This document shows, piece after piece, positions 27,716 to 35,787 of a DNA stretch of 64,000 bases (its first letter is position 1; every line of letters begins with the position of its first letter). The stretch is from Brevibacillus reuszeri (GTDB lineage: Bacteria > Bacillota > Bacilli > Brevibacillales > Brevibacillaceae). Below the pieces are notes generated by a model that was not told the origin of the DNA, made no database searches, and was given only the letters and a program-made list of their open reading frames with translations. The stretch covers positions 1 through 64,000 of the forward strand of contig NZ_BEXF01000012.1 in NCBI RefSeq assembly GCF_002897295.1. Reading direction: 5' to 3'. The translations under genes and the position numbers were made by a program.

Positions 27716-28146
27716 TCCCGTCCACCTTCCTCTGGTTGGTTGTGCCACTTCACAACGACGACGCGGGTCCCTTTTTCTGGCGAGCTCTGAATGTCAAACT
27801 CATCCATCATGCGCCTGACTCCTGGCAATCCGGCACCCAGTGCACCAGAAGTAGAAAATCCATCTTCAAGTGCCTTGCGAATATCACGAATTCCAGGTCC
27901 CGCATCGACGGCTGTCAGCTGTAATCCGATCGAACCGTTGCGTTCTACCGGTGATATGGTGATCGTTCCTTTGCCTGCGTACAAATAAATATTGCGAGCC
28001 AATTCTGAAATGGAGGTGGCAATTCGGGACTGCATGATTGTGCCAAAGCCAAGCTGTCTCGACATATTTCTCCCTACTTGTCTAGCTGCCACAATATCCG
28101 TCTCTTTTTCAATATTGATTGTCTCAGGGTAACAGCACTGCCACAA
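27709..28146 (-). CDS. rsbT: Serine kinase / switch protein RsbT
   Basis: 145 residues. DIVAARQVGRNMSRQLGFGT and SELARNIYLYAGKG near residues 17-60, then VDAGPGIRDIRKALEDGFS and GAGLPGVRRMMDEFD, are near-identical in pattern to B. subtilis RsbT. RsbT normally phosphorylates RsbS/RsbR in the stressosome and then activates RsbU. The start appears to be TTG at 28146, eight bases after GGAAGGGG and directly after an in-frame TGA. No rsbS or rsbR gene lies upstream. Confidence 0.93.
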   Translation of the reverse strand: MWQCCYPETINIEKETDIVAARQVGRNMSRQLGFGTIMQSRIATSISELARNIYLYAGKGTITISPVERNGSIGLQLTAVDAGPGIRDIRKALEDGFSTSGALGAGLPGVRRMMDEFDIQSSPEKGTRVVVVKWHNQPEEGGREW

Positions 28147-28284
28147 TCAAAAAACCCCTTCCGCCCTCACTTGATAGGTAGAAATAAAATGAATGCGAAG
28201 CGAAGTTTTTCTCTACCTCGGAATATAAAGCAAATCGTGTCACATTTTGTCTACAATTCTTCTCGAACTAAATTCGCTACATGC

Positions 28285-28299
28285 GCAGGGATTCCCTGC
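28285..28299. repeat. 15-base palindrome upstream of rsbT
   Basis: GCAGGGA-T-TCCCTGC is a perfect inverted repeat in the 240-base gap between the ndoA terminator and rsbT, about 140 bases before rsbT. It could be an operator; no partner is known. The rest of 28147-28384 shows no gene and no convincing promoter. Confidence 0.5.
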
Positions 28300-28384
28300 C
28301 CCCCGCATCAGAAAAACTTGACATATCACTAAATGCAATAGCAAAACCTTTATCATTGAGCGAAAATGAATTCATTTGAACAAG

Positions 28385-28417
28385 CAAAAAAGCCACTTGC
28401 ATTACTCAAGTGGCTTT
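28385..28417 (-). terminator. Terminator of the ndoAI-ndoA unit
   Basis: Minus strand AAGCCACTTG / CAAGTGGCTT stem followed by six T, 26 bases after the ndoA stop. Confidence 0.85.
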
Positions 28418-28442
28418 CCTCTCCAAGGGTCTGATCCAGTAG

Positions 28443-28793
28443 TTAAAAGTCAATAAGTCCCAAACTGATTTGCAAGGATTCATTAACTCGATCCATCATT
28501 TCATCATCTAGATGGGTTATCTTATCGGTCAGCCGTTGTTTGTCAATGGTTCGAATTTGTTCCAACAGAATGACGGAGTCACGATCAAATCCATATGTTT
28601 TTGCGTCAATCTCAACATGCGTAGGCAACTTTGCCTTTTGTATCTGCGCCGTAATGGCTGCGACGATGACCGTCGGACTAAATCGATTTCCAATGTCGTT
28701 TTGAATGACTAAAACAGGCCGCACGCCTCCTTGCTCAGAACCAACGACCGGTGACAGGTCCGCGAAAAACACATCGCCGCGTTTGACAATCAT
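28443..28793 (-). CDS. ndoA: mRNA interferase EndoA (MazF/PemK toxin)
   Basis: 116 residues, full length. Begins [23 protein letters not shown] and has RPVLVIQND, the MazF-fold core, and a C-terminus [11 protein letters not shown] typical of the Bacillales enzyme. It cleaves mRNA (UACAU in B. subtilis) unless bound by EndoAI. It starts three bases after the antitoxin gene. Confidence 0.97.
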   Translation of the reverse strand: MIVKRGDVFFADLSPVVGSEQGGVRPVLVIQNDIGNRFSPTVIVAAITAQIQKAKLPTHVEIDAKTYGFDRDSVILLEQIRTIDKQRLTDKITHLDDEMMDRVNESLQISLGLIDF

Positions 28794-28796
28794 TGG

Positions 28797-29075
28797 TTAC
28801 ACCCCGCTAACTAAGCGGACAAGAGTATGGTCAGCCTCTTCCTCTGCGCCAAAAGCCTCCGATGCCATTTTCAGATTGATCTTAGCCATCTCCATGTACC
28901 CTTTTTGCATCGTCTCACGGATCGTGCGTTTCTTACGCTCCTTCAAATACAAATGCATCGCCTGGCGAATAAATTCGCTGCGATTGGATTTTTCCTTTTG
29001 AATGACGCCATCAACTTCTTGAAGCAAGTGTTGTGGCAAACTGATCATGATGCGTTTCGTGTTTGACTTCGACAA
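28797..29075 (-). CDS. ndoAI: EndoAI antitoxin (ribbon-helix-helix)
   Basis: About 92 residues. N-terminal ribbon-helix-helix KRIMISLPQHLLQEVDGV, then KSNRSEFIRQAMHLYLKERKK and GYMEMAKINLKMASEA, matching EndoAI. It neutralises EndoA and probably autoregulates. The start is best placed at TTG 29075, ten bases after GGAGG; upstream codons would include the ribosome site. The unit is followed by the terminator at 28385-28417. Confidence 0.93.
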   Translation of the reverse strand: MSKSNTKRIMISLPQHLLQEVDGVIQKEKSNRSEFIRQAMHLYLKERKKRTIRETMQKGYMEMAKINLKMASEAFGAEEEADHTLVRLVSGV

Positions 29076-29150
29076 GACAAATCCACCTCCAACCATGACC
29101 GTAACTTCCATCCGCTACGATTGCTCTACTGATAAAATGTGTCAGTACGA

Positions 29151-29179
29151 ACAATACCATTATGTCGAAACCATTGCAA
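29151..29179 (-). promoter_or_regulatory. Candidate promoter of ndoAI-ndoA
   Basis: Minus strand TTGCAA, 17-base spacer, TATTGT, about 70 bases upstream of the antitoxin start. Moderate consensus match. Nothing else is evident in 29180-29355. Confidence 0.4.
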
Positions 29180-29355
29180 AAATATACCTATCCATACGCT
29201 CTGAAACAAAACGGTCATGTCCGCTTTGTAAACCGCTAAGCGGCCACATCTACCTATAATGAAAAACAACGATAACGTTCTTCACATGAATAGCCTGTTT
29301 TTGCGCTTAACTAGTATTCGCGTTTCGGATTCAAATTCCTGCTGGATTTCGCTTG

Positions 29356-30558
29356 CTAGTTATTTACAGTTTTTTGAGCAGCCTGCTTCATCGTAAGGGG
29401 ATGAAAAACACCGACCTCTTCCTGGTTGCGGAAATAAACGCGAGGAATCCGGTAATTCAGCATGCAGGGAACCTCGTAATTGATGGTACCGATTCGTGCT
29501 GCCACCTCATCCAACGAGATTTCCTCATCGCCCGATTTTCCATAGAGGACGATCTCATCACCTGGTTGACCCGTCCCTTGTTCCAGTCTCACCATAATTT
29601 GATCCATACAAACCTTGCCGATAATCGGTGAGCGAGAACCGTTGTACAGTACCTCTCCCGAGTTGGACAGAAGACGCGAGAAGCCGTCAGCATACCCGAT
29701 CGGCAGAGTAGCTACCTGTTCGCCAGGCTGCGCACAATACGTAGCTCCGTAGCTGATCGTCATTGGCTGTGTAGCTGTTTTCACATGAGCAATTCTTGTT
29801 TTTAACGAGAGGGCTGGAACAAGCGAAACATCCTTGCGCTCTTTCATGTAAGGCGAAGGATACAATCCGTATAAACCTATGCCCAAACGGATGCTATCAT
29901 ACCCCCATTCGGGAAAAGCAATGGCAGCAGCCGTATTGCAGCAGTGAATCATGGGCAGTTTTTTGCCAGCATCTCGCAAAGATTGTAACAAAGTTTGAAA
30001 CGTTTCGTGTTGTCGTCGCACATGGGTAGTATCTGGCTCATCTGCGCAGGCAAAGTGAGTAAAAATGCCAGACCAGTCCAGCTTGGGAGACTGTTCTACA
30101 GCAGTTACTACCTGCATCAGTTCCTCTTGTGTACGGACTCCGAGGCGTCCCATTCCGGTGTCGACCTTGATGTGCAATCCAATCGATTCCAAATTCGCCT
30201 GTTGTAAAATGGCGTTGGCCTGGGTAATCCATTCACTGTTGTAGGCTGTCAGTTGTACTTTCAATCTACTGGCAATCTCCACTGACCGGGCAGGTGTGAA
30301 CCCAAGCACAAGAATAGGCGCCTGAACCCCCGCCTCACGCAGTACGATCGCTTCATCGAGCATAGCAACAGCCAACGAATCTGCTCCACTCGCCAACGCT
30401 TCTTCTCCCACACGTACAGCTCCATGGCCGTAGCCATCTGCCTTCACCACAGCGATAATGCCTGTGCTCTCTGGCAAATGACGTCTGAACGTCTCGACAT
30501 TGGCCCGGATGGCGTCCAAATCAACCTCAACCCAAGTGTCACGACAAAACGGTTTCAT
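29356..30558 (-). CDS. alr: Alanine racemase
   Basis: 400 residues. The PLP lysine lies in AVVKADGYGHG (Lys39) and the SYGATYCAQPGE stretch near residue 268 supplies the second catalytic base region (Tyr). It interconverts L- and D-alanine for peptidoglycan. It lies between the PH-like gene and ndoAI, as alr does in B. subtilis. The upstream gene ends three bases before its ATG, so they are likely cotranscribed. Confidence 0.97.
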   Translation of the reverse strand: MKPFCRDTWVEVDLDAIRANVETFRRHLPESTGIIAVVKADGYGHGAVRVGEEALASGADSLAVAMLDEAIVLREAGVQAPILVLGFTPARSVEIASRLKVQLTAYNSEWITQANAILQQANLESIGLHIKVDTGMGRLGVRTQEELMQVVTAVEQSPKLDWSGIFTHFACADEPDTTHVRRQHETFQTLLQSLRDAGKKLPMIHCCNTAAAIAFPEWGYDSIRLGIGLYGLYPSPYMKERKDVSLVPALSLKTRIAHVKTATQPMTISYGATYCAQPGEQVATLPIGYADGFSRLLSNSGEVLYNGSRSPIIGKVCMDQIMVRLEQGTGQPGDEIVLYGKSGDEEISLDEVAARIGTINYEVPCMLNYRIPRVYFRNQEEVGVFHPLTMKQAAQKTVNN

Positions 30559-30560
30559 TT

Positions 30561-31001
30561 TTATCTCCTCTTGTTCCCTTTTTTATAGTAAAACAAGCGC
30601 TCATTTAAGTGTGTGAGAAACTGCCGGGAAACCATTAGCGATTCTTTTTTGCCCGCCAGTCTGTAAAAATGACGTCCTTCGTAGATCTGCTCCACCTCAG
30701 ATAACGGGTAGCTGGTCTCTTGCCCAGACATGGTAATGATCAGATGCGTTTTCGTCAGCTTGTACATCGGTCTCAGAATCGACTTGTACAAAAAGGGCGA
30801 CAGACCAACGACTGCAATCGCAATGGAAAAAGCAAGCACCTTGAAGGTTGTGTTATTGGTTGGAAGAATCTGTGCCAGGATCATCATCCCAATAACAAAC
30901 AGGATGGTTTCACTAATGCGCATGCGCCATGTTTTTCGCAATAGCATGTCCTTGTAGCTCGATTCCTCCTGGCACAAAACATCGGTAGTCGGTTTTTTCA
31001 T
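30561..31001 (-). CDS. Small two-helix membrane protein with a PH-like C-terminal domain
   Basis: About 146 residues. A charged N-terminus is followed by two transmembrane helices (about residues 30-45 and 55-75) and a soluble part with LTKTHLIITMSGQETSYPLSEV, resembling bacterial PH (YdbS/YdbT-like) domains. The function is unknown. The start at 31001 is ten bases from GAGGTGG; the ATG at 31010 is too close. Likely cotranscribed with alr. Confidence 0.65.
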   Translation of the reverse strand: MKKPTTDVLCQEESSYKDMLLRKTWRMRISETILFVIGMMILAQILPTNNTTFKVLAFSIAIAVVGLSPFLYKSILRPMYKLTKTHLIITMSGQETSYPLSEVEQIYEGRHFYRLAGKKESLMVSRQFLTHLNERLFYYKKGNKRR

Positions 31002-31081
31002 GTAAAGCATGCCACCTCAATCGATATAAGTTACTCTGAATGTATCCTTTTTTGCTGTCATGTGTCAATTGACAGAAATGC

Positions 31082-31113
31082 AAAAGAAACCCCAAATGAA
31101 TGGAGTTTCTTTT
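31082..31113. terminator. Terminator after the repeat-protein gene
   Basis: Stem AAAAGAAAC / GTTTCTTTT around a short loop (positions 31083-31112), T tracts on both strands, just downstream of the repeat-protein stop on the minus strand. Confidence 0.75.
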
Positions 31114-31132
31114 ATTTGTTGGATCAAGCGAA

Positions 31133-32566
31133 TTACGCCTCGCTGTTATCTGCTTTTGTTTCTTCTTGATCCTTGTCATGGCGTGGGAAGACTACTTTTT
31201 CAAAGCTTCCATCAACCATTTTTTGAACCATTTCTGTCAGCTTCTCGTTGCGCTCGTCAGCTTGCTCCTGTGTCAACTTGCCTGCAGCTACCGCCTCTTT
31301 TACTTGTGCCTCATGCTGTTTGACCAGTAGAGCTACGACATCGTCTGCATCTACACCTTGCTCCTCTGCGATAGTCGCAAGGGATTTACCTGCTTTCAGA
31401 GCTTCTTGCAGCTTGTCAGCATCCAGCTTGAGGAGGGAAAGTAGTTCTTCATTTTTGTTCATACCAAAGCCGAAGCCCATGCCTTTACCCGGTCCTCTGC
31501 CTTGATGCGTGCTCTCCACCATCTCTTTTACCCGGACGCTTGCGTTTTCATTCATTTTGTCAGCTTGCTCCTGTGTCAGCTTGCCTGCCTTTACGGCTTC
31601 TGCAAGCTTTTCCTTCTGCTGTTTCACCAGAAGAGCTACCACATCATCTGTCGATACTCCCTGCGCTTGTGCTACTGCTGCGAGTGATTTGTCTGCCTGG
31701 AGCGCTTCTTTTAGTCCGTCAGCGTCCAGCTTCAAGAGGGTGAGCAGCTCTTCGTTCTTTTCAAATCCTCCGCCGAAAGCCTTGCCAAAGCCTCTGCCCT
31801 GGTGCGTATTTTCAACTTGCGCTTTGACATGCTCACTTGCGTTTTCCGTCATCTTGTCAGCTTGCTCTTGGGTCAGCTTGCCTGCTTTTACTGCCTCCGC
31901 CAGCTTTGCTTCCTGCTGCTTCACCAGGAGTGCTACCACATCATCTGTATCCACGCCCTGAGCCTCTGCTACCTCTGCCAAGGACTTGCCTGCTTTCAGC
32001 TCTTCTTGCAGCTTGTCAGCATCCAGCTTCAGAAGGGAGAGCAGCTCTTCGTTCTTCTCGTAGCCTCCACCAAAGCCCCTTCCTTTGTCAAAGCCTTTTC
32101 CTGTATGCATGTTCTCTACTTGCTCTTTGACACGCTCACTTGCATTTTTCGTCATCTTGTCAGCTTGCTCTTGGGTCAGCTTGCCTGCTTTTACTGCCTC
32201 CGCAAGCTTTGCTTCCTGCTGCTTCACCAGGAGTGCTACCACATCATCTGTAGCTACGCCCTGCGCTTCTGCTACAGCTGCCAAGGACTTGCCTGACTTC
32301 AGCTCTTCTTGCAGCTTGTCAGCGTCCAGCTTCAGAAGGGTAAGCAGCTCCGTGTTCTCCTTGTAAGAAACCTTCACGCCGAATCCGCCGCGGTGGTCCA
32401 TTTTGCCTCCTGCAAAGTTCACGTTTGCAGGTTTATTCCATTTTTGATTTTCAGTTGTTTGCGTTTTTTGTGCCGTATCTGCCGCCAAGGCACTGCCCAA
32501 GCTACCCAGACTCAGAACTGCTGCCATCGTTCCCAAAAGCATCCCCATTTTTGCTTTGCTAAACAT
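31133..32566 (-). CDS. Secreted protein with four tandem repeats of about 100 residues
   Basis: About 477 residues. Signal peptide with cleavage after SALA, then four tandem copies of a 99-101-residue unit beginning near residues 71, 172, 271 and 372. Each unit holds LLKLDADKLQEEL, KSLAxVAEAQGVxTDDVVALLVKQ, and LTQEQADKM(T/N)ENAS, followed by a Gly/Arg/Phe-rich spacer (for example RGFGGG). The LTQEQAD part resembles DUF2680/YckD-type helices; function unknown. The last unit is degenerate and ends in an acidic tail. The ATG at 32566 is preferred (ten bases from AAAGGA). Monocistronic. Confidence 0.85.
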   Translation of the reverse strand: MFSKAKMGMLLGTMAAVLSLGSLGSALAADTAQKTQTTENQKWNKPANVNFAGGKMDHRGGFGVKVSYKENTELLTLLKLDADKLQEELKSGKSLAAVAEAQGVATDDVVALLVKQQEAKLAEAVKAGKLTQEQADKMTKNASERVKEQVENMHTGKGFDKGRGFGGGYEKNEELLSLLKLDADKLQEELKAGKSLAEVAEAQGVDTDDVVALLVKQQEAKLAEAVKAGKLTQEQADKMTENASEHVKAQVENTHQGRGFGKAFGGGFEKNEELLTLLKLDADGLKEALQADKSLAAVAQAQGVSTDDVVALLVKQQKEKLAEAVKAGKLTQEQADKMNENASVRVKEMVESTHQGRGPGKGMGFGFGMNKNEELLSLLKLDADKLQEALKAGKSLATIAEEQGVDADDVVALLVKQHEAQVKEAVAAGKLTQEQADERNEKLTEMVQKMVDGSFEKVVFPRHDKDQEETKADNSEA

Positions 32567-32689
32567 ATACACTCAATCCTTTCATCTGCTGTTGTGATGT
32601 ACCGTACCTCTTGGGTACATGACTAAGTGTACAAGTGGTTTTTTAGATTCCCCTTTGATAAAAGTGGAAAACTTGAGGGAAAGTCACGA

Positions 32690-32723
32690 AAAAAAAAGAG
32701 AACGGCTTTGACCGTCCCCTCTC
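32690..32723 (-). terminator. Terminator of the ydcC-like gene
   Basis: Minus strand stem with GAGA and ACGG paired segments around a short loop, followed by seven or more T, seven bases after the stop codon. Confidence 0.75.
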
Positions 32724-32729
32724 CCATCA

Positions 32730-33764
32730 TTATTTGCCGCCGACACCGTACGTAGACTGTGCCACGGAAATCATTTCTTCTTCAGGCAAGTCTCCCGCCA
32801 GCATAAACTCTACGCCGTCCAGCTCCCATGTGAGAATACGGCGATTGTCGTCCGTCTGCGCCAGGACTCCTACTGTAAAGCCCAGGTTAACTGGCATACC
32901 CTGCTCATATGTGACCGAGACTTCGGTCGGACGTGCCTCAACCAGCTTGTAGTTGTAGGTGCCTTTGTAGTTCAGGACGACCGTCCGCACACCATTTTTG
33001 GTCACTGGCTCTATATTTCCTTGTTTCACGCCTTCTGGAACATAGGTAGGCACAATCACACCAAACTGACTATTAGGCTGCTCCATGACCTGTCCGTTGG
33101 TGCCCATGGTTGGGATCGAAGGCAGTGAACTGGTTGTCATGTTGCGATCCTTGTCAAACGCATCCTTATCAAAGGATGGGTTGAACACAAATTCAGTAAA
33201 GTTGATTTTTACCAGTGGCTGCATACTGGAATCCATGATCTCTGCATGTGTAGGTTTGAAATCTTCTGTCAGCCAAATTTTTTGCTTCGTAAGTGAACGA
33301 TTGCCGCTGTAGTTGGCTTTGACCTCGAATACATATTGCTTTTCTTCCATCTTCATTTGTCGCTCAGCATCGTCAATAATACTGCGAGCGAGTGTTTCAT
33401 AAAGATAGAGTGGTCCGTTGTTTTCTGGCCAGCCACTTTGGAAGCGGAAGCTCTTGTTCAAATGAGGCGTCAGGACGAAAACCCCTTCCCCATTTCTCAA
33501 GATAATCTGTGTGATGCCACGCTGCTTGGAGGTGAGTGCAACCCGATAGTTGTTCGGCTTCTCATACCAGACCTGAACATCGTACTCCATCGGCGTAGAG
33601 CCCGTCTGCATAGTCAAAACCGCTTGAGACTTGTACCCCGACATTTTCCCCAGCGTACCGCTCAAGTCGCTCACCACATCTTCTGGTGTTTTCTGACCAA
33701 AGCAGCCGCCGAGCAGCAGAGAGAAGACCAACAATAACACCAGTGGTAAAGCTGCTCGTTTCAT
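32730..33764 (-). CDS. YdcC-like lipoprotein (LolA-type fold)
   Basis: 344 residues. Lipoprotein signal with LLLGGC lipobox (Cys near residue 21), then an outer-membrane-lipoprotein-carrier-like beta domain (YDVQVWYEKPNNYRVAL, KQKIWLTEDFKPTHAEIMD). The B. subtilis counterpart YdcC is in the same order between acpS and alr and is described as sporulation-associated; the molecular function is unknown. Extracellular face of the membrane. Confidence 0.85.
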   Translation of the reverse strand: MKRAALPLVLLLVFSLLLGGCFGQKTPEDVVSDLSGTLGKMSGYKSQAVLTMQTGSTPMEYDVQVWYEKPNNYRVALTSKQRGITQIILRNGEGVFVLTPHLNKSFRFQSGWPENNGPLYLYETLARSIIDDAERQMKMEEKQYVFEVKANYSGNRSLTKQKIWLTEDFKPTHAEIMDSSMQPLVKINFTEFVFNPSFDKDAFDKDRNMTTSSLPSIPTMGTNGQVMEQPNSQFGVIVPTYVPEGVKQGNIEPVTKNGVRTVVLNYKGTYNYKLVEARPTEVSVTYEQGMPVNLGFTVGVLAQTDDNRRILTWELDGVEFMLAGDLPEEEMISVAQSTYGVGGK

Positions 33765-34004
33765 TTAATGAATTCCTCCTTGTCAAAATTTTCGACAAAG
33801 AAGGGCATCCCTGTCTATTTCCTGGGAAATCTGTCAGTCTATCGCCTCTTGCAGCGTTCATCGTGTCACTTGTCGCTTTTTGCCTATGGGGACGCGATAT
33901 CGCTTGATCGGCTAAAGACTTACTCTTCCTGTAAGAGCAGGTAGTCCCTCCTGATCTACGCGATATAAATGTATGTCCATCCTCGTCCCAATATGCAGAC
34001 AAGT

Positions 34005-34391
34005 TTAAACTTGTTCCACAACGACTTGCGCAATGGCATAAGAACTGCTGTGTGAAATGCTCAGGTGTACCCGTACATTTGAAGGGTCTAGCCCAAGCCT
34101 ATGGTAAACCTCCTCTTTTATTTTCATTTCCGGTTTTCCGAGTTCGGTCGGCAAGACCTCCATATCAAGAAAGCTAATCGTTCCCCCGATCCCCGTGCCA
34201 AGTGCTTTTGAGCCCGCCTCTTTGGCTGCAAATCGTCCGGCAATAAACTCAGCTTGCCTCGCTTCCGGCTTGCCTTGCAAGAGCTGTTGCTCCTCTATCG
34301 TTAAGAATCGGCTGATCGCATTTTTTTGGCGCTTGACCAGCTTAGAAATCCGTTCAATCTCCACTATATCTACACCAATGCCAACAATCAT
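34005..34391 (-). CDS. acpS: Holo-[acyl-carrier-protein] synthase AcpS
   Basis: 128 residues. N-terminal [14 protein letters not shown] (metal Asp at residue 8), [15 protein letters not shown] near residue 54 (catalytic Glu), and [11 protein letters not shown] near residue 110. It transfers 4'-phosphopantetheine from CoA to acyl carrier protein. The downstream gap 33765-34004 holds no gene I can support. Confidence 0.97.
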   Translation of the reverse strand: MIVGIGVDIVEIERISKLVKRQKNAISRFLTIEEQQLLQGKPEARQAEFIAGRFAAKEAGSKALGTGIGGTISFLDMEVLPTELGKPEMKIKEEVYHRLGLDPSNVRVHLSISHSSSYAIAQVVVEQV

Positions 34392-34467
34392 CGACTAGGC
34401 TCTCTCCCGTCTTTTGGATTCACGCCTCACAGTATCATTCGTATTTATTGTTGGCAAGCTGCAACGC

Positions 34468-34494
34468 AAAAAAACCCCCGCAAATTGCGAGGGT
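34468..34494 (-). terminator. Terminator of the gamma SASP gene
   Basis: Minus strand CCCTCGCAA / TTGCGGGGG stem (one G-U pair) followed by seven T. Confidence 0.88.
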
Positions 34495-34508
34495 TCGTTA
34501 TCCACTGG

Positions 34509-34769
34509 CTACTCAGTAGCTTGGCCACCAGATTGTCGAGCAGTAGACTGCGCAGCAGATTGTTGGTTTTGACGACGAACTTCAGCTGCGTTAGTCTCGC
34601 TTGCGAATTCAGTAGCTTGGCTAGCTGTTGTTTGAGAAGAAGACTTCGCAGCGGATTGTTGGTTTTGACGACGAACTTCCGATACGTTAGTCTCGCTTGC
34701 GAATTCAGTTGCAGTGTTTTGCGCTTGATTCGCTTGGTTCATTCCAGCTTGATTGTTTTGCTTAGGCAT
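34509..34769 (-). CDS. Small acid-soluble spore protein, gamma type (SspE-like)
   Basis: 86 residues, Gln/Asn/Ala-rich and lacking Trp, Cys and aromatic residues other than Phe. Two copies of ATEFASETN-x-x-EVRRQNQQSA, the hallmark repeat of gamma-type SASP, each containing the GPR protease-type site (FASET). It is an amino-acid reserve degraded on germination. The start at 34769 is 11 bases from GGAGG; a GTG at 34781 overlaps the ribosome site. Should be sigma-G dependent, but I found no convincing sigma-G promoter at 34780-34880. Confidence 0.92.
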   Translation of the reverse strand: MPKQNNQAGMNQANQAQNTATEFASETNVSEVRRQNQQSAAKSSSQTTASQATEFASETNAAEVRRQNQQSAAQSTARQSGGQATE

Positions 34770-35032
34770 TGTTCCTTTCACCTCCTCGACGTCACTGAAG
34801 TTAATTTGTACGTTGGCCCCCGATCGTATCCATCCTCATTTTTCCAGAATACTGGTAGAAAAAGCGGGTTCTACTTTTGGGCATCCTAAAAGTCGTCTCG
34901 CCATTTTCTCAAAGCTGAAAATTGAGCTTTTTGAAAGCGCACTATAAGTGTTGACGTGAGCAGGATTTTTTGCGTCGTACGCGAATTGATTTGTTTCCAT
35001 TCCGTTTTTATCGAGAGAAAGGAGAATATACC

Positions 35033-35278
35033 ATGGCCCATACCGTAATCATTTACACGCAAACAACCTGCGGTCCTTGCCAGGAAGAAAAAATGTGGCT
35101 GACCCAGCAGCAAATTGCTTTTGAAGACAGAGATATCCGTAAAAACGATACCTACTTCCAGGAAGCCATTAACCTTGGTGCAAGCATGACTCCCGTCACA
35201 CATATCAAAAAAGAAAATGGCGACGAAATTGTCGTCCACGGCTTCGACAAGGAAGAATTAGCAAAACATTTATTGTAA
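35033..35278 (+). CDS. Glutaredoxin-family protein
   Basis: 81 residues, thioredoxin fold. Active-site CGPC in TQTTCGPCQEEK (residues 13-16), then the MTPVTHI segment with the cis-Pro near residue 53. Family members reduce disulfides or bacillithiol mixed disulfides in the cytosol. The start at 35033 follows AAGGAG; an upstream in-frame ATG at 34970 is not preceded by a ribosome site. The region 34770-35032 otherwise shows no gene. Confidence 0.9.
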   Translation: MAHTVIIYTQTTCGPCQEEKMWLTQQQIAFEDRDIRKNDTYFQEAINLGASMTPVTHIKKENGDEIVVHGFDKEELAKHLL

Positions 35279-35311
35279 AAGAGTAGGAAAGAGCATCAAC
35301 TTTCCTCTACG

Positions 35312-35345
35312 AAAAAAAGCGTTGGATCATGTTTGATCCAACGCT
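35312..35345 (-). terminator. Terminator of the arsR-type gene
   Basis: Perfect GCGTTGGATCA / TGATCCAACGC stem followed on the minus strand by seven T. It also lies downstream of the convergent glutaredoxin gene. Confidence 0.88.
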
Positions 35346-35356
35346 CCTAAGACGCA

Positions 35357-35692
35357 TCAGCCGAAGGATGGTTCATTCTCGGCTGATTTTTGTTTGATGA
35401 CTGGTGACATATCCGGCAAGTGTGAAAGAATCTGCTTGACTGCAGGAGCGCACTCCGTATTGACCGAGTAAAATACCCACGGTCCTTTTCTGCGCTCTTT
35501 GACCAAACCATGTGTCTTTAGCTTAGCTAAGTGCTGGGAAACCGAGGGTTGGGACGTTTGCAGAATCTCCACAAGATCACGAACACATAAGGACTGTACT
35601 TGCAGGAGGGCCATGATCGTCAAGCGCGTCTTGTCACCAAGCAGCTTGTAAACCTCTGACAAAAACAGTACCTGCATCAAATCCATTTCCAT
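35357..35692 (-). CDS. ArsR/SmtB-family transcriptional regulator
   Basis: 111 residues, winged helix-turn-helix (QTSQPSVSQHLAKLKTHGLV near residues 45-64). The segment equivalent to the arsenic site ELCVCDL reads SLCVRDL, so only one of the two metal-binding Cys is kept; it may sense something else or use other ligands. AAAGGTGG lies six bases before the ATG. It lies 95 bases downstream of the GMC gene on the same strand. Confidence 0.88.
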   Translation of the reverse strand: MEMDLMQVLFLSEVYKLLGDKTRLTIMALLQVQSLCVRDLVEILQTSQPSVSQHLAKLKTHGLVKERRKGPWVFYSVNTECAPAVKQILSHLPDMSPVIKQKSAENEPSFG

Positions 35693-35787
35693 ACGAACCC
35701 ACCTTTGCCTTGCATATCTGTATCCCAGTATACTATATGCCTTATAAGGTCGGGAAGATATGAACGTAAAAGTTCCGTGAAAGATCG

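Noticed and set aside
31133..32572. Possible CRISPR array or tandem DNA repeat
   Set aside because: The DNA repeats are explained by four protein repeats of about 100 residues in an open frame, with no spacers.
34780..34880. Sigma-G promoter of the gamma SASP gene
   Set aside because: TGGATA-like and CGTACAA-like elements were seen but with the wrong spacing.
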